The notes under the pieces: model-generated
Told to the model about the DNA's origin: nothing
What the model saw: the letters and a program-made list of their open reading frames with translations, nothing else
Database searches by the model: none
Shown: positions 35,978 to 44,653 of the stretch, one piece after another
Layout of the letters: the number at the start of each line of letters is the position of its first letter
How positions within the stretch are numbered: the first letter of the stretch is position 1
Origin: Terriglobales bacterium
GTDB taxonomy: Bacteria; Acidobacteriota; Terriglobia; Terriglobales; Acidobacteriaceae
Reading direction: 5' to 3'
Assembly: GCA_035573675.1 (NCBI GenBank)
Contig: DATMAB010000015.1
Coordinates: 1 to 64,000, forward strand
DNA length: 64,000 bases
Translations under genes and position numbers: made by a program

Positions 35978-37726
35978 CTACCGCACCTTGATGGCCACCA
36001 CGGTCTTGTCGTCGAACTGCGGCATGTCGAGGCACTCTTCGCAGGTGGCGTCGAAGATGGCCTGCACGATGTCTCCCGCTGAGCCGTGGCAGGACGCCGC
36101 CACCACCTTCTCCAGTCGCTCGCGGCCGAACAGCCCGCCGTACTGGTTGCGCGCATCGGTGACGCCGTCGCTGTAGAAGATGATGACGTCGCCGGGCTCG
36201 GTCTGCAGCGTGACCTCCTCGAACTCGGCGTCGTCGAACAGGCCCAGGGGCAGGCCGGTGGCCTGCACCGTCATGGTCTGGCCGTCGCGGCAATGGATGG
36301 GACGCGGCAGGCCGGAGTTGGCCACCTGCAGCACGCGCTCGTGGTCGTCCCAGATGCCGTAGATGAGGGAGACGAACTGGGCGTCGATGCCGCGTTCGCG
36401 CAGCGAGAGGTTGACGGCGGAGAGCATCTCGGCCGCCGCCGGTTCCGAGGCTGCGGTGGAGCGGAGCAGGCCGCTGACCAGCGCGGCGTACAGTGCGGCG
36501 CTGGCCCCCTTGCCGCTGACGTCGCCGATGGCGATGCCGACGCGGTCGAGGGAATAGTCCAGGAAGTCGTACAGGTCGCCGCCGATGGCGTGAGCGGGTT
36601 CGTAGCGGGCGGCGATTTCGGCATTCTTCAGCGCCGGACAGCCGGCCGGGAGCAAGCGGAACTGCAGTTCGCGCGCCGTGGCCAGATCGCGCTCCAGCCG
36701 CTGCTCTTCCTTCTGCACGCGCTCGTACAGGCGCGCGTTCTGGATGGCGATGGCCAGTTGCGCCGCCAGGGTGGTCATGGTGCGGGCGTGGGTCTCGTTG
36801 TAGTAGCCGCGCTTGGTGTGCTCGAGGTCGAGCACGCCGATGACCTTGTCCTGGTGGATAAGCGGCACCACCAGCTCGCTCCGGGTTTCCGGATTGATTT
36901 CGATGTAACGGGGGTCCTTCTTGACGTCGGGCACCACCACCGCCTGCTTGTGCTGGGCGGAGTAGCCCACCAGCCCATCGCCGAACGCGATCTCGGTCTT
37001 GATCTGCACTTTCTCGTTGAAGCGCACCGAAAAACGGTGTCGCAGCTTGGTGCCGGCCTCGTCCGCCAGCAGGATGCTGAACATGTGGTACTCGACCACG
37101 CGCCGGCAGTGGTCGGCGATGCGCTGCATCAGGGTATCCAGATGCAGGATGCCGGTGAGCTCGCGGCTGATCTCATTGAGCAGTTCGAGGGTGCGTGCCT
37201 GCCGGGCCACGCGGGTGTACAGGCGGGCGTTTTCGATGCCGGCGGCGATGCGCGAGGCCAGCAGCACCAGCATCCGCTTGTGTTCCTCGGTGAAGGCGTG
37301 GGGACGGCTGGACTGCAGGTCGACGACGCCGATGACTTTGTCCTTGGCGATGAGCGGGACGGCCAGCTCGGAGCGCACGCCTTCATGCCCCTCCAGGTAG
37401 AAGTCCACCTGGTCGACGTCGTCCACCAGGATGGCTTCGCGGCGTTCCACCGCCTTGCCGGTCACGCCCACGCCCACGCGCAGGCGCAGCTTCTCGATGC
37501 GGCCCACGTCATGGCCGATGTGGAAGCGGAGGCGCAACTCCTGGGTCTTCTCCTGCACCAGCAGGATGCCGAAGTGCTCGAAGTCGATCACCTGGCGCAC
37601 CAGCTCGGCGATGCGCTTGAGCAGCGTATCCAGGTCGAGCGTGGTGTTCATGGCGTCCGAGACGTCGAGCAGGAACGATTCCAGCTTGCGCGGGGCCTCG
37701 GCGGCCGGAGTGGAAACGGGATTCAT
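35978..37726 (-). CDS. GAF-GAF-PP2C (SpoIIE/RsbU-type) serine phosphatase
   Basis: 582 aa from ATG 37726. Two GAF domains (~30-165 and ~205-345), each with the SELVVPLI.KDKVIGVLDLE-type core, precede a short coiled linker (ERDLATARELQFRLLP) and a PP2C-like SpoIIE phosphatase (~385-580). The latter has GGDLYDFLDY with the metal Asp, GDVSGKGASAALYAAL, and FSDGVTDARN near the end. It should dephosphorylate an anti-anti-sigma (SpoIIAA-like) partner in response to a small ligand or redox signal sensed by GAF. No partner genes lie next to it. Confidence 0.92.
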   Translation of the reverse strand: MNPVSTPAAEAPRKLESFLLDVSDAMNTTLDLDTLLKRIAELVRQVIDFEHFGILLVQEKTQELRLRFHIGHDVGRIEKLRLRVGVGVTGKAVERREAILVDDVDQVDFYLEGHEGVRSELAVPLIAKDKVIGVVDLQSSRPHAFTEEHKRMLVLLASRIAAGIENARLYTRVARQARTLELLNEISRELTGILHLDTLMQRIADHCRRVVEYHMFSILLADEAGTKLRHRFSVRFNEKVQIKTEIAFGDGLVGYSAQHKQAVVVPDVKKDPRYIEINPETRSELVVPLIHQDKVIGVLDLEHTKRGYYNETHARTMTTLAAQLAIAIQNARLYERVQKEEQRLERDLATARELQFRLLPAGCPALKNAEIAARYEPAHAIGGDLYDFLDYSLDRVGIAIGDVSGKGASAALYAALVSGLLRSTAASEPAAAEMLSAVNLSLRERGIDAQFVSLIYGIWDDHERVLQVANSGLPRPIHCRDGQTMTVQATGLPLGLFDDAEFEEVTLQTEPGDVIIFYSDGVTDARNQYGGLFGRERLEKVVAASCHGSAGDIVQAIFDATCEECLDMPQFDDKTVVAIKVR

Positions 37727-37802
37727 GGCGAAAGACCAATGATAACAGTAGATGCGCGGCGCCTGGGGAAGGCTCCGGCAGTGCGGGAGGACGACTTTTC
37801 GT

Positions 37803-38534
37803 TCAGGAGGAGGCGTTGCCGCAAAGAAATTCGCGCAGGATGGCCACCGCGGAGCTGGTACCGATGCGGTCCGCGCCCGCCTCCACCATGCGGGCCACGT
37901 CGGCCACCGTGCGGATGCCACCCGAAGCCTTCACGCCCGCGCGCCGGCCCACCACGCGGCGCAGCAGCGCGACGTCCTCCGCGGTCGCTCCGCCGGAGAG
38001 CCCGGTGCAGGTCTTGACGAAGTCGGCCCCCGCGGCGACGGCGCGCTGGGCCGCAGCAATCTTTTCTTCCTCGGTCAGCAGGTTGGTCTCGAGGATCACT
38101 TTCACCAGCGCGTCCGCGCTGTGGCCAAGATCGACCACGGACCGAATGTCGCGCTCCACCAGTGCCAGGTCTCCGCTCTTGAGCGCGCCGATGTTCATCA
38201 CCATGTCCAGTTCGTCGGCGCCGAGACGCAGGGCTTCCGCAGCCTGGAAGCGCTTGACGGTGGTCGCCTCATAGCCGAAGGGGAAGCCGACGGTCGTGCC
38301 CACGCGAACCGGCGTCGCATGCAGAATGGAGACCGCCTCTGCCACGTATGCCGGCGGCACGAAAACGCTTGCGAAGCCGTGCTCGGCCGCTTCCTCGCAT
38401 AACTGCACGATCTGCTCGCGCGTGGCTTCGGCGCGCAGCACGAGCGTGTGGTCGAACAAGCGCGCCAGCTCGCGCGCATCCTTGAAGGGAAGCGGGTTGG
38501 TTTGGGCCGCGGCAGCGCCCCACATGGCGCTCAT
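37803..38534 (-). CDS. deoC: Deoxyribose-phosphate aldolase
   Basis: 243 aa. It cleaves 2-deoxyribose-5-phosphate to acetaldehyde and glyceraldehyde-3-phosphate. The Schiff-base Lys174 lies in DFVKTCTG, the relay Lys202 in GVKASGGIRT, and the Asp near residue 110 in ELDMVMNIGALKSG. GFPFGYEATTVK is standard. The gene starts one base after the hpt stop on the same strand, making a nucleoside/nucleobase salvage pair. Confidence 0.95.
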   Translation of the reverse strand: MSAMWGAAAAQTNPLPFKDARELARLFDHTLVLRAEATREQIVQLCEEAAEHGFASVFVPPAYVAEAVSILHATPVRVGTTVGFPFGYEATTVKRFQAAEALRLGADELDMVMNIGALKSGDLALVERDIRSVVDLGHSADALVKVILETNLLTEEEKIAAAQRAVAAGADFVKTCTGLSGGATAEDVALLRRVVGRRAGVKASGGIRTVADVARMVEAGADRIGTSSAVAILREFLCGNASS

Positions 38535-38535
38535 T

Positions 38536-39060
38536 CTACACGCCGCTCAGGATGCAGATGTCGGGCAGATTGCGATAGCGGCCGCCGAGGTCCATGCCGT
38601 ATCCCACCACGAAGTTGTCGGCGATGGTGAAGCCCACGTAATCAGCCGTAAAAGGACGGCGGCGGCGGGCCGGCTTGTCCAGCAGCGTCACCACCCGCAG
38701 CGAGCGCGGCTGGTGCGCGGCCAGCAGGGCTCGCAGGTAGTGCAGCGTCAGGCCGGTGTCGAGGATGTCGTCGACCAGCAGCACGTTCTTGCCTTCCAGC
38801 GACTGGTCCACGTCCTTGAGCAGGCGGACTTCGCCGCTGTGGTCCGTGGAATCGCCGTAGGCGGCGGCGGCCAGAAAGTCGAACGTGGCGTGGACCGGCA
38901 GCGCCCGCGCCAGGTCGGCCAGGAAGACGCAGGCGCCCTTGAGCACGCCCACCAGCACCACGGGCTCGCCCGCCAGGTCGCGCGTGATCTCGGCGCCGAG
39001 TTCGGCCACGCGGCCGGCAATCTGCTGGCGCGTGAACAGCACCTGCAACTGCGGCTCCAT
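38536..39060 (-). CDS. hpt: Hypoxanthine phosphoribosyltransferase
   Basis: 174 aa from ATG 39060; a TTG three codons upstream is less likely. The PRPP-binding loop VLLVDDILDTGLT (93-105) is diagnostic of type I PRTases, and GVLKGACVFLADL (38-50) and LDKPARRRRPFTADYVGF (~129) specify the HPRT branch. It salvages hypoxanthine and guanine to nucleotides. It is directly followed by deoC. Upstream it is divergent from the rhodanese gene. Confidence 0.95.
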   Translation of the reverse strand: MEPQLQVLFTRQQIAGRVAELGAEITRDLAGEPVVLVGVLKGACVFLADLARALPVHATFDFLAAAAYGDSTDHSGEVRLLKDVDQSLEGKNVLLVDDILDTGLTLHYLRALLAAHQPRSLRVVTLLDKPARRRRPFTADYVGFTIADNFVVGYGMDLGGRYRNLPDICILSGV

Positions 39061-39151
39061 GGTGCGCAATCATCGCACCGGTCTTGCGCTGCCCGCAACG
39101 GTTTGCCGCCCGCGAAAGCCAGCGACTAGAATGTTCGCGCGGGAGGGAATG

Positions 39152-39499
39152 ATGCTGCCGGAATTTCGTGCTTTGTGCGACGAAGCCAAGAAGGAGATCC
39201 GCGAGATCGACTCCGCCGAGCTGCGCCGCATGCTCGCGGCCAAGGAGGACTTCACGCTCATCGACGTGCGCGAGCGCGAGGAACAGGCCAAGGGCATGAT
39301 CCCGGGAGCGGTGGCCTTGCCGCGCGGCATCGTGGAGCGCGACATCGACCAGGTCACCCTGGACCGCGACCGCAAGATCGTGCTCTACTGCGCCGGCGGC
39401 AACCGCTCCGCTCTGGCCGCGCTCAACCTGCAGAAGATGGGCTACCGCAACGTCATCTCGCTCATCGGCGGATGGCGCGCCTGGACCGCCAGCGGCTAG
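39152..39499 (+). CDS. Single-domain rhodanese-like sulfurtransferase
   Basis: 115 aa from ATG 39152 (5-6 bases after GGAGG at 39142-39146); ATGs at 39131 and 39149 are in frame. Rhodanese features: FTLIDVREREEQAKGMIPGAVALP (~34-57), the active Cys80 in YCAGGNRS, and a C-terminal ISLIGGWRAW. A short N-terminal helix precedes the domain. It transfers sulfane sulfur to thiols or cyanide; the physiological acceptor is unknown. Confidence 0.88.
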   Translation: MLPEFRALCDEAKKEIREIDSAELRRMLAAKEDFTLIDVREREEQAKGMIPGAVALPRGIVERDIDQVTLDRDRKIVLYCAGGNRSALAALNLQKMGYRNVISLIGGWRAWTASG

Positions 39500-39537
39500 T
39501 CGTTGCTCGCCGGAGCGGGTGAAGGATTCGTAATCAG

Positions 39538-39597
39538 GGCACGGCTTCAGCCGTGCCGCGGACCATCGCAAGAACCCGGGCTTTAGCCCCCGAGGTA
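39538..39597 (+). repeat. Two-hairpin dispersed element (family F), copy 2
   Basis: GGCACGGC-ttca-GCCGTGCC (39538-39557), 20 bases, GGGCT-tt-AGCCC (39578-39589), then CCGAGGTA. The terminal GAGG lies ten bases before the ATG at 39606 and may serve as the ribosome-binding site of the next gene. Confidence 0.7.
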
Positions 39598-39605
39598 TGA
39601 AGGCA

Positions 39606-40313
39606 ATGAATCTGCGCGGCGTCAAGCTCACCTGGCTGGGCCACTCCACCTTCCGCGTCCAGACGCCGGAGGGAAGAGTCCTGCTCATCGATCCCTGGGT
39701 GATGGGCAATCCCGCCTGCCCGGTCGAGCAGCAGGACGTCGGCAAGGTGGACGCGCTCTTGTGCACGCACGGCCACGGCGACCACATCGGCGATGCGGTG
39801 GAGATCGCCAAACGCTCGGACCCGGTGGTGGTGGGCGTCTATGAGCTCTGTCTCTGGATGCAGTCGAAAGGCGTCAAGCAGATCTCGCCCATGAACAAGG
39901 GCGGCTCGCAGACGGTGGCGGACGTGCGCGTCACCATGGTGCACGCCGACCACTCCTGCGGCATCGAGGACGACGGCAAGGTCATCTACGGCGGTGAGGC
40001 CTGCGGCTACGTGCTCACCTTTTCGAACGGCCTGAAGCTCTATCATGCCGGCGATACCAACGTCTTCGGCGACATGCACATCATCCATGAACTCTACGGG
40101 CCGGAGATCGCCATGCTGCCTATCGGCGACCTGTTCACTATGTCCCCACGCGAGGCAGCCTATGCCGCCAAACTGCTGCGCCCGCAGGTCATCATCCCCA
40201 TGCACTTCGACACTTTTCCGGTGCTCACCGGCAAGCCGCGCGACCTCAAGAAGCTGGTCGCCGACCTGGGCATCGAAGTCATCGAGATGCACCCGGGACA
40301 GACGCTGTCATGA
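39606..40313 (+). CDS. UPF0173-type metal-dependent hydrolase (beta-lactamase fold)
   Basis: 235 aa. I choose ATG 39606 over ATG 39597 because the latter's A is part of the conserved end of the two-hairpin repeat. The metallo-beta-lactamase signature THGHGDH is at 54-60. LTWLGHSTFRVQT (8-20), MVHADHSCGIEDD (~112), YHAGDTNVFGDM (~145) and IPMHFDTFPVL (~195) complete the UPF0173 pattern. Members are Zn-dependent hydrolases of unsettled substrate. Cytosolic. Confidence 0.88.
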   Translation: MNLRGVKLTWLGHSTFRVQTPEGRVLLIDPWVMGNPACPVEQQDVGKVDALLCTHGHGDHIGDAVEIAKRSDPVVVGVYELCLWMQSKGVKQISPMNKGGSQTVADVRVTMVHADHSCGIEDDGKVIYGGEACGYVLTFSNGLKLYHAGDTNVFGDMHIIHELYGPEIAMLPIGDLFTMSPREAAYAAKLLRPQVIIPMHFDTFPVLTGKPRDLKKLVADLGIEVIEMHPGQTLS

Positions 40314-40349
40314 CGTCGCTGCAACATGCCTCGACCCCTGGTTTCTGCT

Positions 40350-40466
40350 GTCATCCCGAGCGAGGGAGGGACCCGCGCGCTCACGCCACGTCCGCGCCAC
40401 GCGAAGCGCGGCGAGGACGGTCGTGCGCGGGAGACCCGAGTCGAGGGACTTTGGGGTTGCTTTTCG
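40350..40466. repeat. Dispersed repeat family G, long copy 3 (~117 bp)
   Basis: It begins GTCATCCCGAGCGAGGGAGG and ends GTCGAGGGACTTTGGGG then TTGCTTTT. The interior can fold on itself (CGCGCC...GAAGCGCGGCG). Homologous end to end with copy 4 at 41240-41356. It lies between the UPF0173 gene and the O-methyltransferase; short frames across it (giving CHPERGRDP) are repeat translations, not genes. Confidence 0.7.
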
Positions 40467-40506
40467 TCAAACAATCATGCGGCCCCGGCCGCTGAGGATC
40501 ACGGCA

Positions 40507-41193
40507 ATGACATCTGAACCGGCACGCGCCTACTGGCGCATGGGCGGCATCACCCAGCCCGAGGTCGAAGACTATCTTTACTCCCTGCTCCCGCAGCGCG
40601 ACGAAGTGCTCGCTGAGATGGAAGCCCAGGCCGCGCGCCGCAATATTCCTATCGTCGGCCCGGCGGTCGGCCGCCTGTTCTACCAACTGGCGCGCATCTC
40701 CGGCGCGAAGACCGTGTTCGAGATGGGCTCGGCCATCGGTTATTCGACCATCTGGTGGGCGCGCGGCGTAGGCGAGGGCGGCCGCGTGACTTATACCGAC
40801 GGCGACCCCAGGAACGCCGAGCAGGCGCGCCGCTACTTCGAGCGCGCCGGCGTCGCCGGGCAGGTCGAGGTCCGCGTCGGCGATGCCCTGGAACTGCTCT
40901 CCGAGCACAAGCCGGAATCCTTCGATGTGATCTTCAACGACGTGGATAAAGTCGACTACCCGCGCGTCTTCCGCCTGGCAGTGCCGCGGCTGAAGAAGGG
41001 CGGCCTGTTCGTGACTGACAATGTGCTGTGGAGCGGCCGGGTGGCCTCAGCGGTTACAGGCCAACCACCCTCGGACAAGGAAGCCGAGACGCGGGCCATC
41101 GTCGAGTTCAACCGCCTGCTCTATGGCGCGCCGGAACTGTTCACCACCATCTTGCCGATACGGGATGGCGTGTCGGTGGCTGTGAAGACTTAG
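40507..41193 (+). CDS. SAM-dependent O-methyltransferase (COMT-like, family 3)
   Basis: 228 aa from ATG 40507. Motif I FEMGSAIGYSTIWWA (71-85), the acidic motif II YTDGDPRNAEQARRYF (~97), and metal-binding Asp in VIFNDVDKVDYP (~143) with GGLFVTDNVLWSG (~168) identify the cation-dependent O-methyltransferase family. N-terminal TQPEVEDYLYSLLP is typical. Likely substrates are catechol-like or other hydroxyl compounds, not determinable here. It lies between two copies of the family G repeat. Confidence 0.88.
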   Translation: MTSEPARAYWRMGGITQPEVEDYLYSLLPQRDEVLAEMEAQAARRNIPIVGPAVGRLFYQLARISGAKTVFEMGSAIGYSTIWWARGVGEGGRVTYTDGDPRNAEQARRYFERAGVAGQVEVRVGDALELLSEHKPESFDVIFNDVDKVDYPRVFRLAVPRLKKGGLFVTDNVLWSGRVASAVTGQPPSDKEAETRAIVEFNRLLYGAPELFTTILPIRDGVSVAVKT

Positions 41194-41239
41194 CCACAGA
41201 GACACAGAGCATCTCCCTTCATGGTTCCCTCTCAAAGCT

Positions 41240-41356
41240 GTCATCCCGAGCGAGGGAGGGATCCCGCGCTGCTTACGCCGCACCCTCACAGCGCTGCGCG
41301 CGGTGAGGGTGATCGTGCGCGGGAAACCCGAGTCGAGGGACCTTGGGTTTGCTTTT
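41240..41356. repeat. Dispersed repeat family G, long copy 4 (~117 bp)
   Basis: Same ends as copy 3 (GTCATCCCGAGCGAGGGAGG ... GTCGAGGGACCTTGGG then TTTGCTTTT). The interior has diverged but keeps self-complementarity (CACCCTCACAGCG / CGCGCGGTGAGGGTG), which suggests the fold, not the exact sequence, is maintained. Confidence 0.7.
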
Positions 41357-41523
41357 CCCTCGCGGATGCTACCGGAAGGCAAGCTCCGAGCGAGCGCCGG
41401 AGGCGCGGAAGAGAGTAGCCCAGGGCGGCGAGCGCGCCGCAGGCGTCGGCATCATGACTTCCGGGTGACAAACGCGGTAGCTTAACACCGCGGCACAGCG
41501 CGCGAAGCGTGCGGTAGAGACTA

Positions 41524-41581
41524 GCCCAGCCCGTAAGGGCTGGGCAACGTTGGATTATCGCAGCCAGCCCGCGGAGCGGGC
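41524..41581 (+). repeat. Two-hairpin element, variant of family F
   Basis: GCCCAGCCC-gtaa-GGGCTGGGC (41524-41545), 21 bases, GCCCGC-gga-GCGGGC (41567-41581). The spacing matches family F, although the stems differ in sequence. It ends five bases before the ATG at 41587. Confidence 0.6.
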
Positions 41582-41601
41582 GGCACATGGCTGCCACACA
41601 A

Positions 41602-42288
41602 ATGATCTTGCGTTCGTGCCACAAGCCGTTTTGGCTGTGCTTGAGCCTGCTCCTGCTGCCCGCGATCGCCTCGGCCCAGCAGACGCCCGCTCCGCAACCG
41701 CCCCCGCTCACCATCCTCACCGAGACGCTCCCCCGCGGAGCCGTGACTGCCACCTACGTCTTTGAATTGAAGGCGCAAGGCGGCACAGAGCCCCGCACTT
41801 GGAAGCTCGAGGAGGGCACGCTGCCGCCAGGCGTTGGGCTGTCGTCATCAGGCATTCTTTCCGGAACACCGGCCGCCGTGGGTGAATTCCGTTTTCGGAT
41901 TTCGGTGACCGACTCTTCCCCCCGGCCCAACACGCTCGCGCGCTGGTTCGTGTTGCGTGTGGTCGCTCCGCTGAAAATAGGCTGGAAGCAGCCGCCGCGA
42001 TTGAGAGGAGACGAGATTTCCGGGACTGTCGAGGTCTCGAACGCCACCGATGACGACTTCGACCTCACGGTGATCGTGGTGGCGGTCAACGAGGTCGGCA
42101 AGGCCTTCGCGCTCGGCTACCAGCACTTCAAGCTGAAGCAGCAGACGGAGAACCTAGCCATCGAGTTCGGCTCGACCCTCCCCCGCGGCGCCTACATCGT
42201 GCACGCCGACGCCGTGGCTGAGATCGAGCCGAAGAATCTGATTCACCGCTCGCGGTTGCAGACGGCGGAAGCAATCAAGGTCCCGTAG
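41602..42288 (+). CDS. Secreted protein with putative Ig (He_PIG-like) domain
   Basis: About 228 aa from ATG 41602; ATG 41587 adds five residues, and I prefer the later one because the first is next to a repeat. Signal peptide (FWLCLSLLLLPAIASAQQ). Residues ~35-120 match a putative-Ig/cadherin-like fold: LPRGAVTATYVFELKAQGG, LPPGVGLSSSGILSGTPAAV, GEFRFRISVTDSS. A second beta-rich part (~125-228) follows. No catalytic residues. Probable periplasmic or surface binding protein; partner unknown. Confidence 0.72.
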   Translation: MILRSCHKPFWLCLSLLLLPAIASAQQTPAPQPPPLTILTETLPRGAVTATYVFELKAQGGTEPRTWKLEEGTLPPGVGLSSSGILSGTPAAVGEFRFRISVTDSSPRPNTLARWFVLRVVAPLKIGWKQPPRLRGDEISGTVEVSNATDDDFDLTVIVVAVNEVGKAFALGYQHFKLKQQTENLAIEFGSTLPRGAYIVHADAVAEIEPKNLIHRSRLQTAEAIKVP

Positions 42289-42306
42289 GTCGGGAGCCAC
42301 GCGTGG

Positions 42307-43029
42307 CTAAATCGACTTCACCGGCAGTGCCAACAAATCATCCACCAATCCTACTTCCTTCTGCAGGAAGGGCTCGGCGTATTTCACGCCCGCGAGCATA
42401 CCGTAGAAGCGCGCCATGCTGGTGACCATCTCGCGGATCTCGGCGGCGGCGGGGAAGATGTCTTTGCCCGCGTGCTGGTCGCTGAACTGCGACTTGTACG
42501 CCAGGATGGACTCCAGGCGCGTCTCGAACTGCTCGGTGATATCCACCACGAAGGTCGGCCGCACCTCGTGGTAGAGCGTGGCGTAGATGATCTTGTAGGG
42601 ACGGTGCCGGGGGAGGGAGCCGACGTCGAGCTTCTCCAGACCCGCCAGGAAGCAGGCCTCGTAGCCGAGCGTGGCCGCGTTGTAGTGATCGGGATGGCGG
42701 CCATACCAGTAGGGAAGGATGACCACGCGCGGGCGCATCTCGCGCAGCACGTAGGCGACCTTCAGCCGGTTCTCCCATGTGTTCTCGACCCGGCCGTCGG
42801 GGATGTCGAGCGCACGCCGCCACGCCACTTTCAGGATGCGGGCGGCTTCGGCGGCTTCCGCGGCGCGATCTTCGGCGGTGCCGCGCGTGCCCAGCTCGCC
42901 CTGGGTCAGGTCGAGGATGCCGGTGCGGCGACCGCGCTGGGCCATCTTCAGCAGCGTGCCGCCGCAGGTCTGCTCCACGTCGTCGCGGTGCGCGGCGATG
43001 GCCAGGATGTCGAGCGCGGCTTCCGCCAT
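42307..43029 (-). CDS. bshB1: Bacillithiol biosynthesis deacetylase BshB1
   Basis: 240 aa. PIG-L/LmbE-fold zinc deacetylase that converts GlcNAc-malate to GlcN-malate in bacillithiol synthesis. The zinc motif is AHRDDVE (13-19), with Arg in place of the usual Pro. GELGTRGTAEDRAAEA (~45) and RHPDHYNAA (~111) carry further ligands. The C-terminal FSDQHAGKDIFPAAAEI segment is characteristic of BshB1. bshA and bshC are not in this window. Divergent from the PLP decarboxylase, 71 bp apart. Confidence 0.88.
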   Translation of the reverse strand: MAEAALDILAIAAHRDDVEQTCGGTLLKMAQRGRRTGILDLTQGELGTRGTAEDRAAEAAEAARILKVAWRRALDIPDGRVENTWENRLKVAYVLREMRPRVVILPYWYGRHPDHYNAATLGYEACFLAGLEKLDVGSLPRHRPYKIIYATLYHEVRPTFVVDITEQFETRLESILAYKSQFSDQHAGKDIFPAAAEIREMVTSMARFYGMLAGVKYAEPFLQKEVGLVDDLLALPVKSI

Positions 43030-43100
43030 CGCGCGAAATTCTACCAGACAAGAAGAATCCCCCGGGCTGCCGTTAGAATCTCAGACTGCGAGGAAACGCC

Positions 43101-44543
43101 ATGGATGCCAACGAATTCCGCCAGTTGGGGCACGAAGTCGTGGACCGGCTCTCCGAGTACTTCGAGCACATCGAGGACCGGCCGCTGTTCCCGGATGTCG
43201 AGCCGTCCGCTGTGAACGCGCTTTTCGCCGAGCCTCTGCCCGAGGATCCCACGCCTTCGCGCGAGGTCCTGCGACAGGTGGAGGAGAAAGTGCTCCCCTA
43301 TTGCACCCACGTCGGCCACCCCGGCTACCTCGGCCTCATCACGCCCTCTCCCAACCTGATGGGCATCCTGGGCGACTTCATCTGCTCGGCGCTTAATCAG
43401 AACATCGGGGCGTACAGCATCGGGCCTTCGGGAGTTGCCATGGAACGCCGCACGGTGCATTGGCTTACCGACCTTGTCGGCTACGGCGAACATGCGGGAG
43501 GCAATCTGACCAGCGGCGGCACCCTGGCCAACTTCATCGGCTTGAAGCTGGCCCGCGACTTCGTCTCGGGCGACCGCGCGCAGCAGGAGGGCGTCGACGG
43601 CCGCTGGGCGGTGTACACCTCCGAGGAGCGGCACGTTTCCGTGGATAAGGCCGTGGACGCCATCGGCCTGGGTCGAAGAGCCCTGCGTGCGCTGCCCACC
43701 GACGATGAGTTCCGGCTGCGCCTCGACGCGCTGGAAGCCGCCATCGCCGAAGACAAGCGCCAGGGCGTGCGCCCTATGTGCATCGTCGGCATCTTCGGCA
43801 CCACCAACACCGGCGCCGTCGATTCGCTCACCGAGCTGCGCCGCATCGCCGACCGCGAAGGCATGTGGCTGCACGCCGATGCCGCCTACGGCGGCGGCAT
43901 GCTGCTGTCGCATCAGTGGCCCATGCGCGACCGCGGGCTCGAACTGGCGGATTCGGTCACCATGGATCCACACAAGTGGTTTTATGCCCCGCTCGATGCC
44001 GGCGCGGTGCTGGTGAAGGATGAGCGCCGCCTCACCGCCTCGTTCGGCATGAAGCCCGCCTACCTCACCGACGAGTTCGACCGCGCCAACGAGCGCTATC
44101 AGTACTACGTGCACGGCTTCGAGCAGTCGCGCCGCTTCCGCAGCCTGAAGGTGTGGATGAGCTTCAAGCGCTACGGCGCGCGCGAGATCGGCAACTGGAT
44201 CGACGCCAATGTGAACCGCGCCCAGGAACTCTACCGGCTGGTCGAGCGCGATCCCGAGTTCGAGCCTGCCAACCGGCCCATCATGTCGGCCATTTGCCTG
44301 CGCTACAAGAACGTCCCGGACTCGGAAGCGAAGCAGCTCCACGCCCAGGTCGCCAGCCGCATCGAGCGCGGCGGAAAGTTCTGGATCTCGACCACCGAGA
44401 TGAAGGGAAGACCGTGGTTCCGCATCAACCCGGTGAACTTCCGCACCCGCCCCGAGCACATGCGGCAACTGTTCGAGCTGCTGCGACAGGAGTGTCGCTC
44501 GGTCGCCGAAGACCTTCGGACCGCCAGCCGCCAGTCCGCCTAA
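43101..44543 (+). CDS. PLP-dependent group II decarboxylase (aromatic-L-amino-acid decarboxylase family)
   Basis: 480 aa, preceded by GAGGAAA. Features: LMGILGDFICSALNQNIGAY, TSGGTLANFIGLKLA (~137) binding phosphate, HADAAYGGG (~259) whose Asp contacts the pyridine N, and DPHKWF with Lys292 as the Schiff base. Family members decarboxylate Tyr, Trp, DOPA, Glu or Asp, or act as phenylacetaldehyde synthases. Specificity is not evident. Single gene. Confidence 0.9.
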   Translation: MDANEFRQLGHEVVDRLSEYFEHIEDRPLFPDVEPSAVNALFAEPLPEDPTPSREVLRQVEEKVLPYCTHVGHPGYLGLITPSPNLMGILGDFICSALNQNIGAYSIGPSGVAMERRTVHWLTDLVGYGEHAGGNLTSGGTLANFIGLKLARDFVSGDRAQQEGVDGRWAVYTSEERHVSVDKAVDAIGLGRRALRALPTDDEFRLRLDALEAAIAEDKRQGVRPMCIVGIFGTTNTGAVDSLTELRRIADREGMWLHADAAYGGGMLLSHQWPMRDRGLELADSVTMDPHKWFYAPLDAGAVLVKDERRLTASFGMKPAYLTDEFDRANERYQYYVHGFEQSRRFRSLKVWMSFKRYGAREIGNWIDANVNRAQELYRLVERDPEFEPANRPIMSAICLRYKNVPDSEAKQLHAQVASRIERGGKFWISTTEMKGRPWFRINPVNFRTRPEHMRQLFELLRQECRSVAEDLRTASRQSA

Positions 44544-44653
44544 CACTCTGGCGGATGACTGGACGGTGCCCATGTCTGCGGCAGGCCTTTCCGCCAGGCG
44601 TGGGGTGGCTATCGCCTGCGACCGGCTCCCGGCCGCTGCTCGCTGGTGCGCTT

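Larger units (their letters stand above)
41194..41586. other. 393-bp gene-free, repeat-filled spacer
   Basis: It contains, in order, a CCACAGAGACACAGAG word (41194-41209), family G copy 4 (41240-41356), an unassigned stretch with CGAGCGAGCGCC and GGCGGCGAGCGCGCCGC, and a two-hairpin element (41524-41581). No frame here looks coding. Confidence 0.6.

Noticed and set aside
36086-38017. 643-codon plus-strand frame
   Set aside because: Antisense to the GAF-PP2C phosphatase; no domain and shadow-like composition.
40310-40517. Short frames giving CHPERGRDP peptides
   Set aside because: They are translations of the dispersed family G repeat; the same peptide appears at 41221 and is not a conserved gene.
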